A DNA stretch of 64,000 bases, from the NCBI GenBank assembly GCA_021786295.1, contig JAJYNO010000026.1, positions 1 to 64,000 of the forward strand, given 5' to 3'. Below the pieces are notes generated by a model. The model did no database searches. It worked only from the letters and a program-made list of their open reading frames with translations, and was not told where the DNA came from. Each line of letters opens with the position of its first letter. The first letter of the stretch is position 1. A program made the translations under genes and the position numbers. Shown here in pieces: positions 1 through 6,788 of the stretch. This DNA is from a bacterium. Lineage in GTDB: Bacteria; Elusimicrobiota; Elusimicrobia; Elusimicrobiales; UBA9959.

Positions 1-176
<176 letters not shown>

Positions 177-186
177 CTACCTGAAA

Positions 187-195
187 AGTATAGCA
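187..195 (-). promoter_or_regulatory. Extended -10 promoter of the PFOR gene
   Basis: On the minus strand this reads TG-C-TATACT, an extended -10 element. Initiation about seven bases downstream would give a leader of roughly 50 bases before the ATG at 131. No convincing -35 is present, because the upstream sequence is a G-run, which is compatible with an extended -10 promoter. Confidence 0.4.
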
Positions 196-249
196 TTTTA
201 CCCCCTCCCCCCGCGCCTCCCAGCGTGAGCCCCGTCACGCTGAAGTTCA

Positions 250-372
250 GGGCCTCCCACGGTCTGGCCCCGCGCTCCTGACTGCAGGGAACCGTTGCGC
301 GGTTCCCCTCAACCGCATAGCGGTTGAGCCTCCCTTCCCCAAAGTCGCGCGGAACCAGACCGTGGGAGGCCC
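250..372. repeat. Palindromic three-hairpin intergenic element
   Basis: This fills most of the 315-base gene-free stretch 132-446. A perfect 18-base inverted repeat (250-267 with 355-372) flanks two further hairpins: GGGAACC/GGTTCCC (287-293 with 301-307), and a nine-base stem CTCAACCGC/GCGGTTGAG (308-316 with 320-328) closed by an ATA triloop. The outer arms continue inward after two mismatches (CCGCGC). No ORF with coding character is present. The architecture is like REP/MITE-type or structured regulatory elements; its identity is unknown. It lies between two divergent promoters. Confidence 0.7.
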
Positions 373-434
373 CTGCGAAGGCATACCCTTGCCAGCCCCC
401 TCTCCGTTGAATAAGGACTACTCGCGGGTTTTTG

Positions 435-446
435 TATAATTGAGGC
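435..446 (+). promoter_or_regulatory. -10 box six bases before the nfnB start (leaderless)
   Basis: A perfect TATAAT occupies 435-440 and the nfnB ATG begins at 447, with only TGAGGC between. A sigma-70 start site would fall on or next to the A of the ATG, so the mRNA should be leaderless. There is no Shine-Dalgarno sequence. The -35 region is weak. Confidence 0.55.
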
Positions 447-1862
447 ATGGAAAACAAGCCCAAGAAGCCTACTCCTTCGATAAAGCAGAACCACGGGCGC
501 CACCAGGACCCGGTGGCACGCCGCTCCAATTTCGACGAGGTCGCCCTCGGCTTCGGCCTGGAAGAGGCCGTCACCGAGGCCGCGCGGTGCCTCAACTGCA
601 AGAACAAGCCGTGCGAGCTGGCCTGCCCGGTCAACGTCAGGATCCCCGAGTTCGTGGACCTGGTCCACAAGGAAGACCTGGGCGCCGCCGCCTCCAAGAT
701 CTTCGAGACCTCGCTTTTCCCCGCCATCTGCGGCCGCGTCTGCCCGCAGGAGACCTACTGCGAGGCCGCCTGCGTCCTGAAGGACAGGTTCGGCCCGGTC
801 TCCATAGGCCGCCTGGAGCGCTTTACCGCGGACTACGCCAGGAAGAACGGCCTGATCAAGCCGCCCGCCTGCGCCCCCGACACCGGCAGGAAGGTCGCCT
901 GCGTCGGCTCCGGCCCCACGTCGCTGGCGGTGGCGGCGGAGTTGCGCAAGCTCGGCCACGCGGTCACCGTGTTCGAGGCGCTGCACGAGTTCGGCGGGGT
1001 CTTAAGCTACGGCATCCCCACCTTCCGCCTGCCGCGCGAGGTGGTACGCTTCGAAGTGGACATGCTCAGGAAGATGGGCGTGCGCCTGCTCAAGAACGTG
1101 ATGGTGGGCAAGTCCATCACGATCGACGAGCTCAAAAAGGATTTCGACGTCATCTACATCGGCTCGGGCGCCGGCCTGCCAACGCCGATGAACGCCCCCG
1201 GCGAGGACCTGGTGGGCGTCTACAGCTCCAACGAGTTCCTGACCCGCGTCAACCTGATGGAGGCCTACAAGTTCCCCGCCGTGGACACTCCCTACTACGT
1301 GGGCAAGCGCGTGGTGGTGGTGGGAGGCGGCAACACCGCCATGGACTCCGCCCGCTGCGCGATGCGCCTCAAGCCCGAGCGGGTCACGCTGCTCTACCGC
1401 CGCACCCGCGCCGAGATGCCGGCCCGCGGCGAGGAAGTGGAGAACGCGATGGAGGAAGGCATCAAGTTCGAGTTCCTCACCGCGCCCGTGGAGCTCGAGG
1501 GCGACGAGAAGGGACGCCTCAAGCGCGTGAAGTGCGTGCGCATGGAGCTGGGCGCCCCCGACGCCTCGGGACGCCGCCGCCCGGTGCCGCAGAAAGGCTC
1601 CGAGTTCTATATCGAGGCCGACAGCCTCGTCGTGGCCATAGGACAGAGCCCCAACCCGGTGATCCAGCAGACCACCGCCGGCCTCTCGGTCAACAAATGG
1701 GGCGGCATAATAACCGAGGAGGCCACCGGCAAGACCTCCCTCGACGGCATCTACGCCGGCGGCGACGTCGTGCGCGGCGGCGCCACCGTGCTGCTGGCCA
1801 TGAAGGACGGCAAAGCCGCGGCCCGCGCCATCCACGAAAAACTTTCCGCGAAGGTGAACTGA
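447..1862 (+). CDS. nfnB: NADH-dependent reduced ferredoxin:NADP+ oxidoreductase, large subunit (GltD-like)
   Basis: 471 residues, the usual size for NfnB. Two cysteine clusters at the N-terminus (C48, C51, C56, C60 and a second set near residues 95-110) match the two [4Fe-4S] centres of the GltD/NfnB family. Two Rossmann folds follow: the FAD site VACVGSGPTS near residue 150, and the NAD(P) site VVVVGGGNTAMDS near 285. The protein would bifurcate electrons between NADPH, NAD+ and ferredoxin together with NfnA. The nfnA start follows after one base. The alternative, a lone glutamate synthase small subunit, is unlikely because an NfnA-type partner is adjacent and no gltB is seen. The start is fixed by the -10 position and by the lack of a better upstream codon. 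Confidence 0.88.
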   Translation: MENKPKKPTPSIKQNHGRHQDPVARRSNFDEVALGFGLEEAVTEAARCLNCKNKPCELACPVNVRIPEFVDLVHKEDLGAAASKIFETSLFPAICGRVCPQETYCEAACVLKDRFGPVSIGRLERFTADYARKNGLIKPPACAPDTGRKVACVGSGPTSLAVAAELRKLGHAVTVFEALHEFGGVLSYGIPTFRLPREVVRFEVDMLRKMGVRLLKNVMVGKSITIDELKKDFDVIYIGSGAGLPTPMNAPGEDLVGVYSSNEFLTRVNLMEAYKFPAVDTPYYVGKRVVVVGGGNTAMDSARCAMRLKPERVTLLYRRTRAEMPARGEEVENAMEEGIKFEFLTAPVELEGDEKGRLKRVKCVRMELGAPDASGRRRPVPQKGSEFYIEADSLVVAIGQSPNPVIQQTTAGLSVNKWGGIITEEATGKTSLDGIYAGGDVVRGGATVLLAMKDGKAAARAIHEKLSAKVN

Positions 1863-1863
1863 C

Positions 1864-2742
1864 ATGAAACACGACATCTATTCCACCGAAGGTCTCTACC
1901 GGATAGAGGAGAAGGAGGACCTCTCCCCCACCATCTCGCGGCACGTCATCTACGCCCCGCTGATAGCCGCCAAGGCCCGGCCGGGGCATTTCGTGATCCT
2001 GCGCGCCAGGCCCGGCGGCGAGCGCATCCCGGTGACGCTGGTGGACTGGAACGCCGAGGCCGGCACCGTGACCGTCATCATCCAGGCCATCGGCAAGTCC
2101 ACCACCGAGATGAACGCCTTCAAGACGGGCGAGTATTTCTCCGACGTGGCCGGCCCGCTCGGCACCCCCGTGGAGATAAAAAAATGGGGCACCGTGCTCG
2201 GCGTGGGCGGCGGCGTGGGCATAGCGGAGCTCTACCCCATAGCCCGCGCCTACAAGGAGGCCGGCAACAAGGTCATCTCCATCCTCGGCGCCCGCTCCAA
2301 GGACCTGCTGATCCTCGAAAAACAGATGGAGGCCATCTCCGACCAGGTCATCGTCACCACCGACGACGGTTCGGCCGGCAGGAAAGGCCTCGTCACCGAC
2401 GCGATGAAGGACCTCTACGCCGCGGGCGAGAAGATCGACGCCGCCTTCACGATAGGTCCGATCATCATGATGAAGTTCGTGGCCGAGACCACCCGCCCGC
2501 ACGGCACCCCCACCTTCGCGAGCCTCAACCCCGTCATGCTCGACGGCACCGGCATGTGCGGCGGCTGCCGCGTCGAGGTGGGCGGCAAGCCCAGGTTCGC
2601 CTGCGTGGACGGCCCGATGTTCGACGCGCACCTGACCAACTTCGACCTGCTGATGAAGCGCACCGCGGCCTACCGCGAGCAGGAGGCCAGTTCGCTGGAG
2701 AATTACGCCCGGGACCACGAGTGCAGGATAGGACTGCATTGA
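1864..2742 (+). CDS. nfnA: NADH-dependent reduced ferredoxin:NADP+ oxidoreductase, small subunit
   Basis: 292 residues. The N-terminal half is a ferredoxin-reductase-type FAD-binding barrel (PGHFVILRARPGGERIPVTL). The middle carries the nucleotide-binding GVGGGVGIAELYPIARA, and the C-terminus the DGTGMCGGC...C motif that ligates a [2Fe-2S] cluster, as in NfnA and dihydroorotate dehydrogenase electron-transfer subunits (PyrK). It is translationally coupled to nfnB, with one base between stop and start. With the divergent PFOR gene it makes a ferredoxin/NAD(P)H balancing module typical of fermentative anaerobes. No pyrD is adjacent, so a PyrK role is less likely. Confidence 0.88.
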   Translation: MKHDIYSTEGLYRIEEKEDLSPTISRHVIYAPLIAAKARPGHFVILRARPGGERIPVTLVDWNAEAGTVTVIIQAIGKSTTEMNAFKTGEYFSDVAGPLGTPVEIKKWGTVLGVGGGVGIAELYPIARAYKEAGNKVISILGARSKDLLILEKQMEAISDQVIVTTDDGSAGRKGLVTDAMKDLYAAGEKIDAAFTIGPIIMMKFVAETTRPHGTPTFASLNPVMLDGTGMCGGCRVEVGGKPRFACVDGPMFDAHLTNFDLLMKRTAAYREQEASSLENYARDHECRIGLH

Positions 2743-2778
2743 CCGGCAGGCGGCATAACTGGCAGAATAGCCGGGCGG

Positions 2779-2784
2779 TATATT
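2779..2784 (+). promoter_or_regulatory. Putative -10 (TATATT) of the DUF3015 gene
   Basis: TATATT at 2779-2784 would start transcription near 2791. This leaves a short leader that carries GGGAGG (2798-2803) five bases before the ATG at 2809. No clear -35 is seen. Confidence 0.35.
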
Positions 2785-2808
2785 AGGTAAAGGGACTAGG
2801 GAGGAAAA

Positions 2809-3261
2809 ATGAAAAAGATACTGTTAAGCGCGGGACTGCTGGGCCTTTTCGGCGCGGCGGCCTACGCTGCGGGCGGTTACGGCAGCGCGGGCTGCGGCCT
2901 CGGCAGCCTGGTATTCCAGAAGAACGACGGGACCCAGATCCTGGCGGCCACCACGAACGGCACGTTCGGCAGCCAGACCTTCGGCATCACGTTCGGCACT
3001 TCCAACTGCAACGCGCAGGGCATGATAAAGGTGAGCATGGTCCGCCAGAGCTTCATAGAGGCCAACTACAAGGACCTGTCCAGGGACGCGGCCAAAGGTT
3101 CCGGAGAGTACGTGAACAGCCTCGCCCGTCTTTACGGCTACTCGCAGAAGGACGAGGCCGTCTTCGCCCAGCTGCTGCAGAAGAACCACTCCGCCGTCTT
3201 CGCCGCGAACGACGCCGGCAAGGCCTTCGAGGCCATCAACAGGCTGGTCGCGGGCGCTTAA
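2809..3261 (+). CDS. DUF3015 family exported protein
   Basis: 150 residues with a clear signal peptide (MKKILLSAGLLGLFGAAAYA, cleavage after AYA). The mature part has the DUF3015 signature: YGSAGCGLGSLVF, then ATTNGT, then SQTFGITFGTSNC. Two conserved cysteines (in AGCG and TSNC) could form a disulfide in the periplasm. The function of the family is unknown. In other Gram-negative bacteria it is often found beside a DUF4105 protein, and that is the next gene here. A strong Shine-Dalgarno GGGAGG supports this start. Confidence 0.85.
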   Translation: MKKILLSAGLLGLFGAAAYAAGGYGSAGCGLGSLVFQKNDGTQILAATTNGTFGSQTFGITFGTSNCNAQGMIKVSMVRQSFIEANYKDLSRDAAKGSGEYVNSLARLYGYSQKDEAVFAQLLQKNHSAVFAANDAGKAFEAINRLVAGA

Positions 3262-3280
3262 GACCCGCAGGGCAGCCTTC

Positions 3281-3307
3281 GGGCCGGCGTCCTGCGGGCG
3301 CCGGCCC
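3281..3307 (+). terminator. GC-rich hairpin after the DUF3015 gene
   Basis: Perfect nine-base stem GGGCCGGCG/CGCCGGCCC (3281-3289 with 3299-3307) with a nine-base loop, 20 bases after the DUF3015 stop. Only two T follow, so it may be a weak terminator or an mRNA-stabilising stem before the DUF4105 gene, whose start is 23 bases further on. Confidence 0.5.
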
Positions 3308-3329
3308 GTTCCATATCCACGGAGACAGC

Positions 3330-5243
3330 ATGTCGATCCAGCGCAAGATCCTCGCGGCGGCCGTACTCTTTCTGGCCTCCGGAACGGCCTCGGCCCTGCT
3401 CAGCCCCGACGCCGAACTGCGGCGCTTGGACCTGCTCCAGCGCGCCGCCGGCCTGCACGCCTGGCGGGACCCCTACTGGCAAAAACTGCTCTACTACCAC
3501 AAGACCCTTTCCGGAGGCCTGCGCAGCTCGTCGCTGAACCCGGCCTTCTATCTCTCGAAATGGGGCAACATAAACCCCAGACTGGAAATGGAGGCCGAGA
3601 TAGACGGCCTTTTCTTCCAGGGGAACGACGACGACAGCCCCGAGTGCCTCTTCCCGGAGCGCTACCGCTGGCTGCGCAGGGAACTGGGACTCTCCGACGC
3701 CGACTTCCCCCGGCGCAAATGCGCCAAGTTCGAATCCTGGAAAGCCGGGCTGGACCCGGAATCTGTCAGCCTGATCTTCGCGGCCGGCTACCTGAACAAT
3801 CCTTCGACCCTCTACGGGCACACCTTCCTGCGGCTGCACAAACGCGGCGGGGACGGCGCGGACCTGCTGGACTACACGATGAACTACGCCGCTGACACCG
3901 GCGACCAGAAAGGACTGCTGTTCGCCCTCAAGGGGCTGGTCGGGGCCTACCCGGGGCAGTTCTCCACCGTGCCGTACTACCTGAAGATACAGGAATACCA
4001 CAACATGGAGAACAGGGACCTGTGGGATTTCCCGCTGGACCTGACGCAGCAGCAGATAGACCGCCTGCTGCGCCACGCCTGGGAGCTGGGCAAGGCGTCC
4101 TTTCCATACCGCTTCTTCACGCGCAACTGCTCCTGGCAGCTCCTGCCGCTGCTGGATATAGCTGAGCCGGGGCTGGACCTGGAGGGCAGGTTCCATCTCT
4201 GGGTGATACCTTCCGACACGGTCAAGGCGGTCGTTACCTCTTCCGAGGCGGCGCGGGCTGTCTGGCGGCCGTCGCTCTGGGATACCGTGAACTGGAAGCG
4301 CGCGCAGCTGGGGCCCGCTGAACGCGGGCTGGCGCTGCAGCTGGCCCGCGGCGACCAGAGGGCGGCCCTGGCCGGCCTGGCGCTGCTGCCGCCGCAGAGA
4401 CAGGCTGCGGTGCTGGAAACCGCCGCGGATTACCTGAGCTGGCGCTTTTACGCCGGGCGCGTCGGCAAGGGCCAGCTGGACTCGCGCACGGACCCGCTGC
4501 TGGCCGCGCGGGCCGCGCTGGGGCCGCGGACGCCCTTCACGGGCGGCCCTGCCCGCCCCCCCTCCGTGCTGGACGGCCATGACAGCATGAGGCTGGGCGC
4601 CGGCCTGGTCTCGCTGAAGAACGGCCCGGCCTACGAACTGCAGGCCCGCTTCGCTCTGCAGGACCTGCTGGACGATCCGGCCGGCTACCTGCCGGACGCC
4701 GCGCTGGAGATGGGTTCCCTGCGGCTGCGCTACGAACCCCGCTATAACCGCTATTACCTAAAGGAAGGCGTGCTGGCGCACGTCCTGAGCCTCAATCCCT
4801 GGGACGACTGGGTGCGCAGGCCGTCGTGGGAGCTCTTCGCCGGCTTCCAGCAGGCCCCGGAGACCGGGGCGCAGAGCGGCAAGGCGGACATCTGGGCCAT
4901 GAACGCCGCCTCTGGTATTTCCATGAAGCTTGACGGGGCGGTCCGCCAGGTCTGGTTCGCCATGGCCCAGGCGGACAGCGGTTTCGGGCCTTCGCTGAAC
5001 TCCGGCTGGAGGGCCGGCGCCGGCCTCAAGGCCGGGGTTCTGGCCTCCCGCGGCCCGGTGCGCGCGCTGCTGCAGGCCAGGTACATAAGCTACGCTTTCG
5101 GCGACACCAGGCCTCTCTGGGCAGGTTCCGCCGCCGCCTCGGTGCGCCTGGCGAAGGACAGCGCCGCCAGACTGGAGTACGCCTGGCGCGGCGGAGAGAG
5201 GGAGACGGGCCTGTACTTCCACCAGTTCTTCTTCGCTCCTTAG
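3330..5243 (+). CDS. DUF4105 (Lnb N-terminal periplasmic domain) envelope protein
   Basis: 637 residues with a signal peptide (about 1-22, ending SGTASA). Residues about 140-310 form the DUF4105 domain: GHTFLRLHKR carries the conserved His, and RFFTRNCSWQLLP carries the conserved Asn-Cys-Ser, a Cys/His pair also seen in the lipoprotein N-acyltransferase Lnb. The C-terminal third (about 420-637) has alternating polar/hydrophobic strands and ends in an aromatic (YFHQFFFAP), as expected for an outer-membrane beta-barrel. The adjoining DUF3015 gene and downstream lipoprotein hydrolase suggest an envelope role. Acyltransferase activity is inference from Lnb and is not visible in the sequence. Confidence 0.8.
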   Translation: MSIQRKILAAAVLFLASGTASALLSPDAELRRLDLLQRAAGLHAWRDPYWQKLLYYHKTLSGGLRSSSLNPAFYLSKWGNINPRLEMEAEIDGLFFQGNDDDSPECLFPERYRWLRRELGLSDADFPRRKCAKFESWKAGLDPESVSLIFAAGYLNNPSTLYGHTFLRLHKRGGDGADLLDYTMNYAADTGDQKGLLFALKGLVGAYPGQFSTVPYYLKIQEYHNMENRDLWDFPLDLTQQQIDRLLRHAWELGKASFPYRFFTRNCSWQLLPLLDIAEPGLDLEGRFHLWVIPSDTVKAVVTSSEAARAVWRPSLWDTVNWKRAQLGPAERGLALQLARGDQRAALAGLALLPPQRQAAVLETAADYLSWRFYAGRVGKGQLDSRTDPLLAARAALGPRTPFTGGPARPPSVLDGHDSMRLGAGLVSLKNGPAYELQARFALQDLLDDPAGYLPDAALEMGSLRLRYEPRYNRYYLKEGVLAHVLSLNPWDDWVRRPSWELFAGFQQAPETGAQSGKADIWAMNAASGISMKLDGAVRQVWFAMAQADSGFGPSLNSGWRAGAGLKAGVLASRGPVRALLQARYISYAFGDTRPLWAGSAAASVRLAKDSAARLEYAWRGGERETGLYFHQFFFAP

Positions 5244-5251
5244 GTGACGGC

Positions 5252-6079
5252 GTGAAAAGACTCCTGCGCGGACTTCTGCCGCTGGCCCTGCTCTCGGCCT
5301 GCGGCTGCACCTATCTTTTCTTCAAGCCCAGCAGGGCCCTCTTCTCCGACCCGGCTGCCGCAGGCTACGACTGCGAGGCCGTGAAGTTCAGCGCGGCCGA
5401 CGGCGCGCAGCTGACCGGACTTTATTTCCCCCCCGCCGGACCAGAGAAGGCTATAGTGGTCCATTTCCACGGCAACGGCCAGAACATGACGGCCCATTAC
5501 CATTACTCCGCCTGGCTGGCCGCCCATGGCTACGGAGTGCTGGTCTTCGACTACCGCGGCTACGGCGCCTCGGGCGGGAAGCCCTCGCTGGACGGCGCCG
5601 TGCTGGACGGCGAGGCGGCGCTGCGAGAGGCGCTCAGGCTGCCCGGGGCGGAACCGGGCAAGGTGGTGGTCTTCGGCCAGAGCCTGGGCGCGGCGATAGC
5701 GGTGGCGGCGGTCGGCGAGTCCGGCTTCAAGCCGGCCGCCATGGTGCTGGAGGGAGGCTTTGATTCCTACCGCGGCGTAGCGTCGGCGGTGCTGCGCCGG
5801 GGTGTTCTGGGCTGGCCGGTCTCCTGGCTGCCCTGGCTGGTCGTCAGCGGAAGACATTCCCCGGACGCCTACATCGGCCGGATAACCTGCCCCAAGCTGT
5901 TCATCAGTTCTCCGGAGGACCCCGTGGTCCCGTTTCGGCAGGGCAAGGAGCTTTACGAGGCGGCCAAGCCGCCCAAGGAGTTCTGGCGGCCGGCCTCCGG
6001 CCACATAGAGGCCTTCGGAGGCTTCAGGGACGTATACGGCCCGCGCCTGCTGGCCTTCCTGAAGGGGGCGCTGGGATAG
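5252..6079 (+). CDS. Alpha/beta hydrolase, predicted lipoprotein (BEM46-like)
   Basis: 275 residues. Lipobox LLSAC with the acylated Cys at 17, so the protein is membrane anchored. The hydrolase core has the oxyanion region VVHFHGNG, DYRGYGASGG, the nucleophile elbow GQSLG with Ser144, a late acid (SSPEDPVVP) and a catalytic His (SGHIEAF). This is the BEM46/YfhR group of serine hydrolases, of unknown natural substrate. The GTG start lies eight bases after the DUF4105 stop, so it is probably co-transcribed with it. An esterase acting on lipids or lipoproteins would fit the neighbours but is only inference. Confidence 0.8.
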   Translation: MKRLLRGLLPLALLSACGCTYLFFKPSRALFSDPAAAGYDCEAVKFSAADGAQLTGLYFPPAGPEKAIVVHFHGNGQNMTAHYHYSAWLAAHGYGVLVFDYRGYGASGGKPSLDGAVLDGEAALREALRLPGAEPGKVVVFGQSLGAAIAVAAVGESGFKPAAMVLEGGFDSYRGVASAVLRRGVLGWPVSWLPWLVVSGRHSPDAYIGRITCPKLFISSPEDPVVPFRQGKELYEAAKPPKEFWRPASGHIEAFGGFRDVYGPRLLAFLKGALG

Positions 6080-6083
6080 CCGT

Positions 6084-6788
6084 TCAGCGTCCCGGCCCGG
6101 CGCGCGGCGGCGCCGCCAGTCTTACCTTGATCCAGAGATGCAGCGGGCTCGTCTCGTCGCCGGCCGCGCCGCCGCCCTCCCCATCCCCGCGGCGCCTGCC
6201 GCCCCGGCCGTCAGCGAAGGACGGGTTTGCGGCCAGGTGCTTAGCGCCGGGCGGAGCCTGCAGCCCCACCCCGACCTCTTCCGGCAGCGGAGAACCGAAG
6301 CAGGCAAGAGGGAGCCTGGCCTCCATGATACCTCTGTCGTCGAAGGAACCGGATCTTATCTCAGGGGCCGCGGCGCCGGAGGAAAGCGCCACTTCGGGGC
6401 AGGCCCCGGACAAGGAAAGGTCCCGGTCATCGTAGCCGGGACCGCCGTCCGGAGGGCCGAGCGTTATGCGCAGCCCGCCTTTCCACGGCTTGCCGGTGGA
6501 AAGTATTATGGTGAAATCGCCTCCGCGAGCGCCGGAGAGCTGCTCCTTGGCCTCGCGCGTGTGCGGGTAGAGCATCAGGTAGAGCCAGTCGGCGTCGTTG
6601 ACGAAGGCGTACTCGATGCCGGAGAAGTCGTCCTGCTCGCGCGGGCGCCACTTCCCCAGGTCGCCGTCCATGACGACCGGCGCGGTGCTCCAGGAGCTCT
6701 CCCCTTTGGGGCTCCACCAGAAGGCCCCCGCCGGAGCCGCGCAGAACAGCGCCGCCAGAAGGGCCGCGAGCGGTAGCGCGCGCCTCAT
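6084..6788 (-). CDS. Exported protein with CBM9/DOMON-like fold, RND operon
   Basis: 234 residues with a signal peptide (MRRALPLAALLAALFCAAPAGA). The mature part has MDGDLGKWR, then DDFSGIEYAFVNDADWLYLMLYPHT, which resembles the beta-sandwich of family 9 carbohydrate-binding-like domains (D-G-x-L-x-E/K-W and a W-L-Y-L strand). A Gly/Arg-rich low-complexity patch sits near residues 195-212. Its ATG overlaps the stop of the RND permease by four bases, so it is translated with the efflux operon. It is not a membrane-fusion adaptor: there is no lipoyl hairpin or coiled coil. Function unknown. Confidence 0.6.
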   Translation of the reverse strand: MRRALPLAALLAALFCAAPAGAFWWSPKGESSWSTAPVVMDGDLGKWRPREQDDFSGIEYAFVNDADWLYLMLYPHTREAKEQLSGARGGDFTIILSTGKPWKGGLRITLGPPDGGPGYDDRDLSLSGACPEVALSSGAAAPEIRSGSFDDRGIMEARLPLACFGSPLPEEVGVGLQAPPGAKHLAANPSFADGRGGRRRGDGEGGGAAGDETSPLHLWIKVRLAAPPRAGPGR

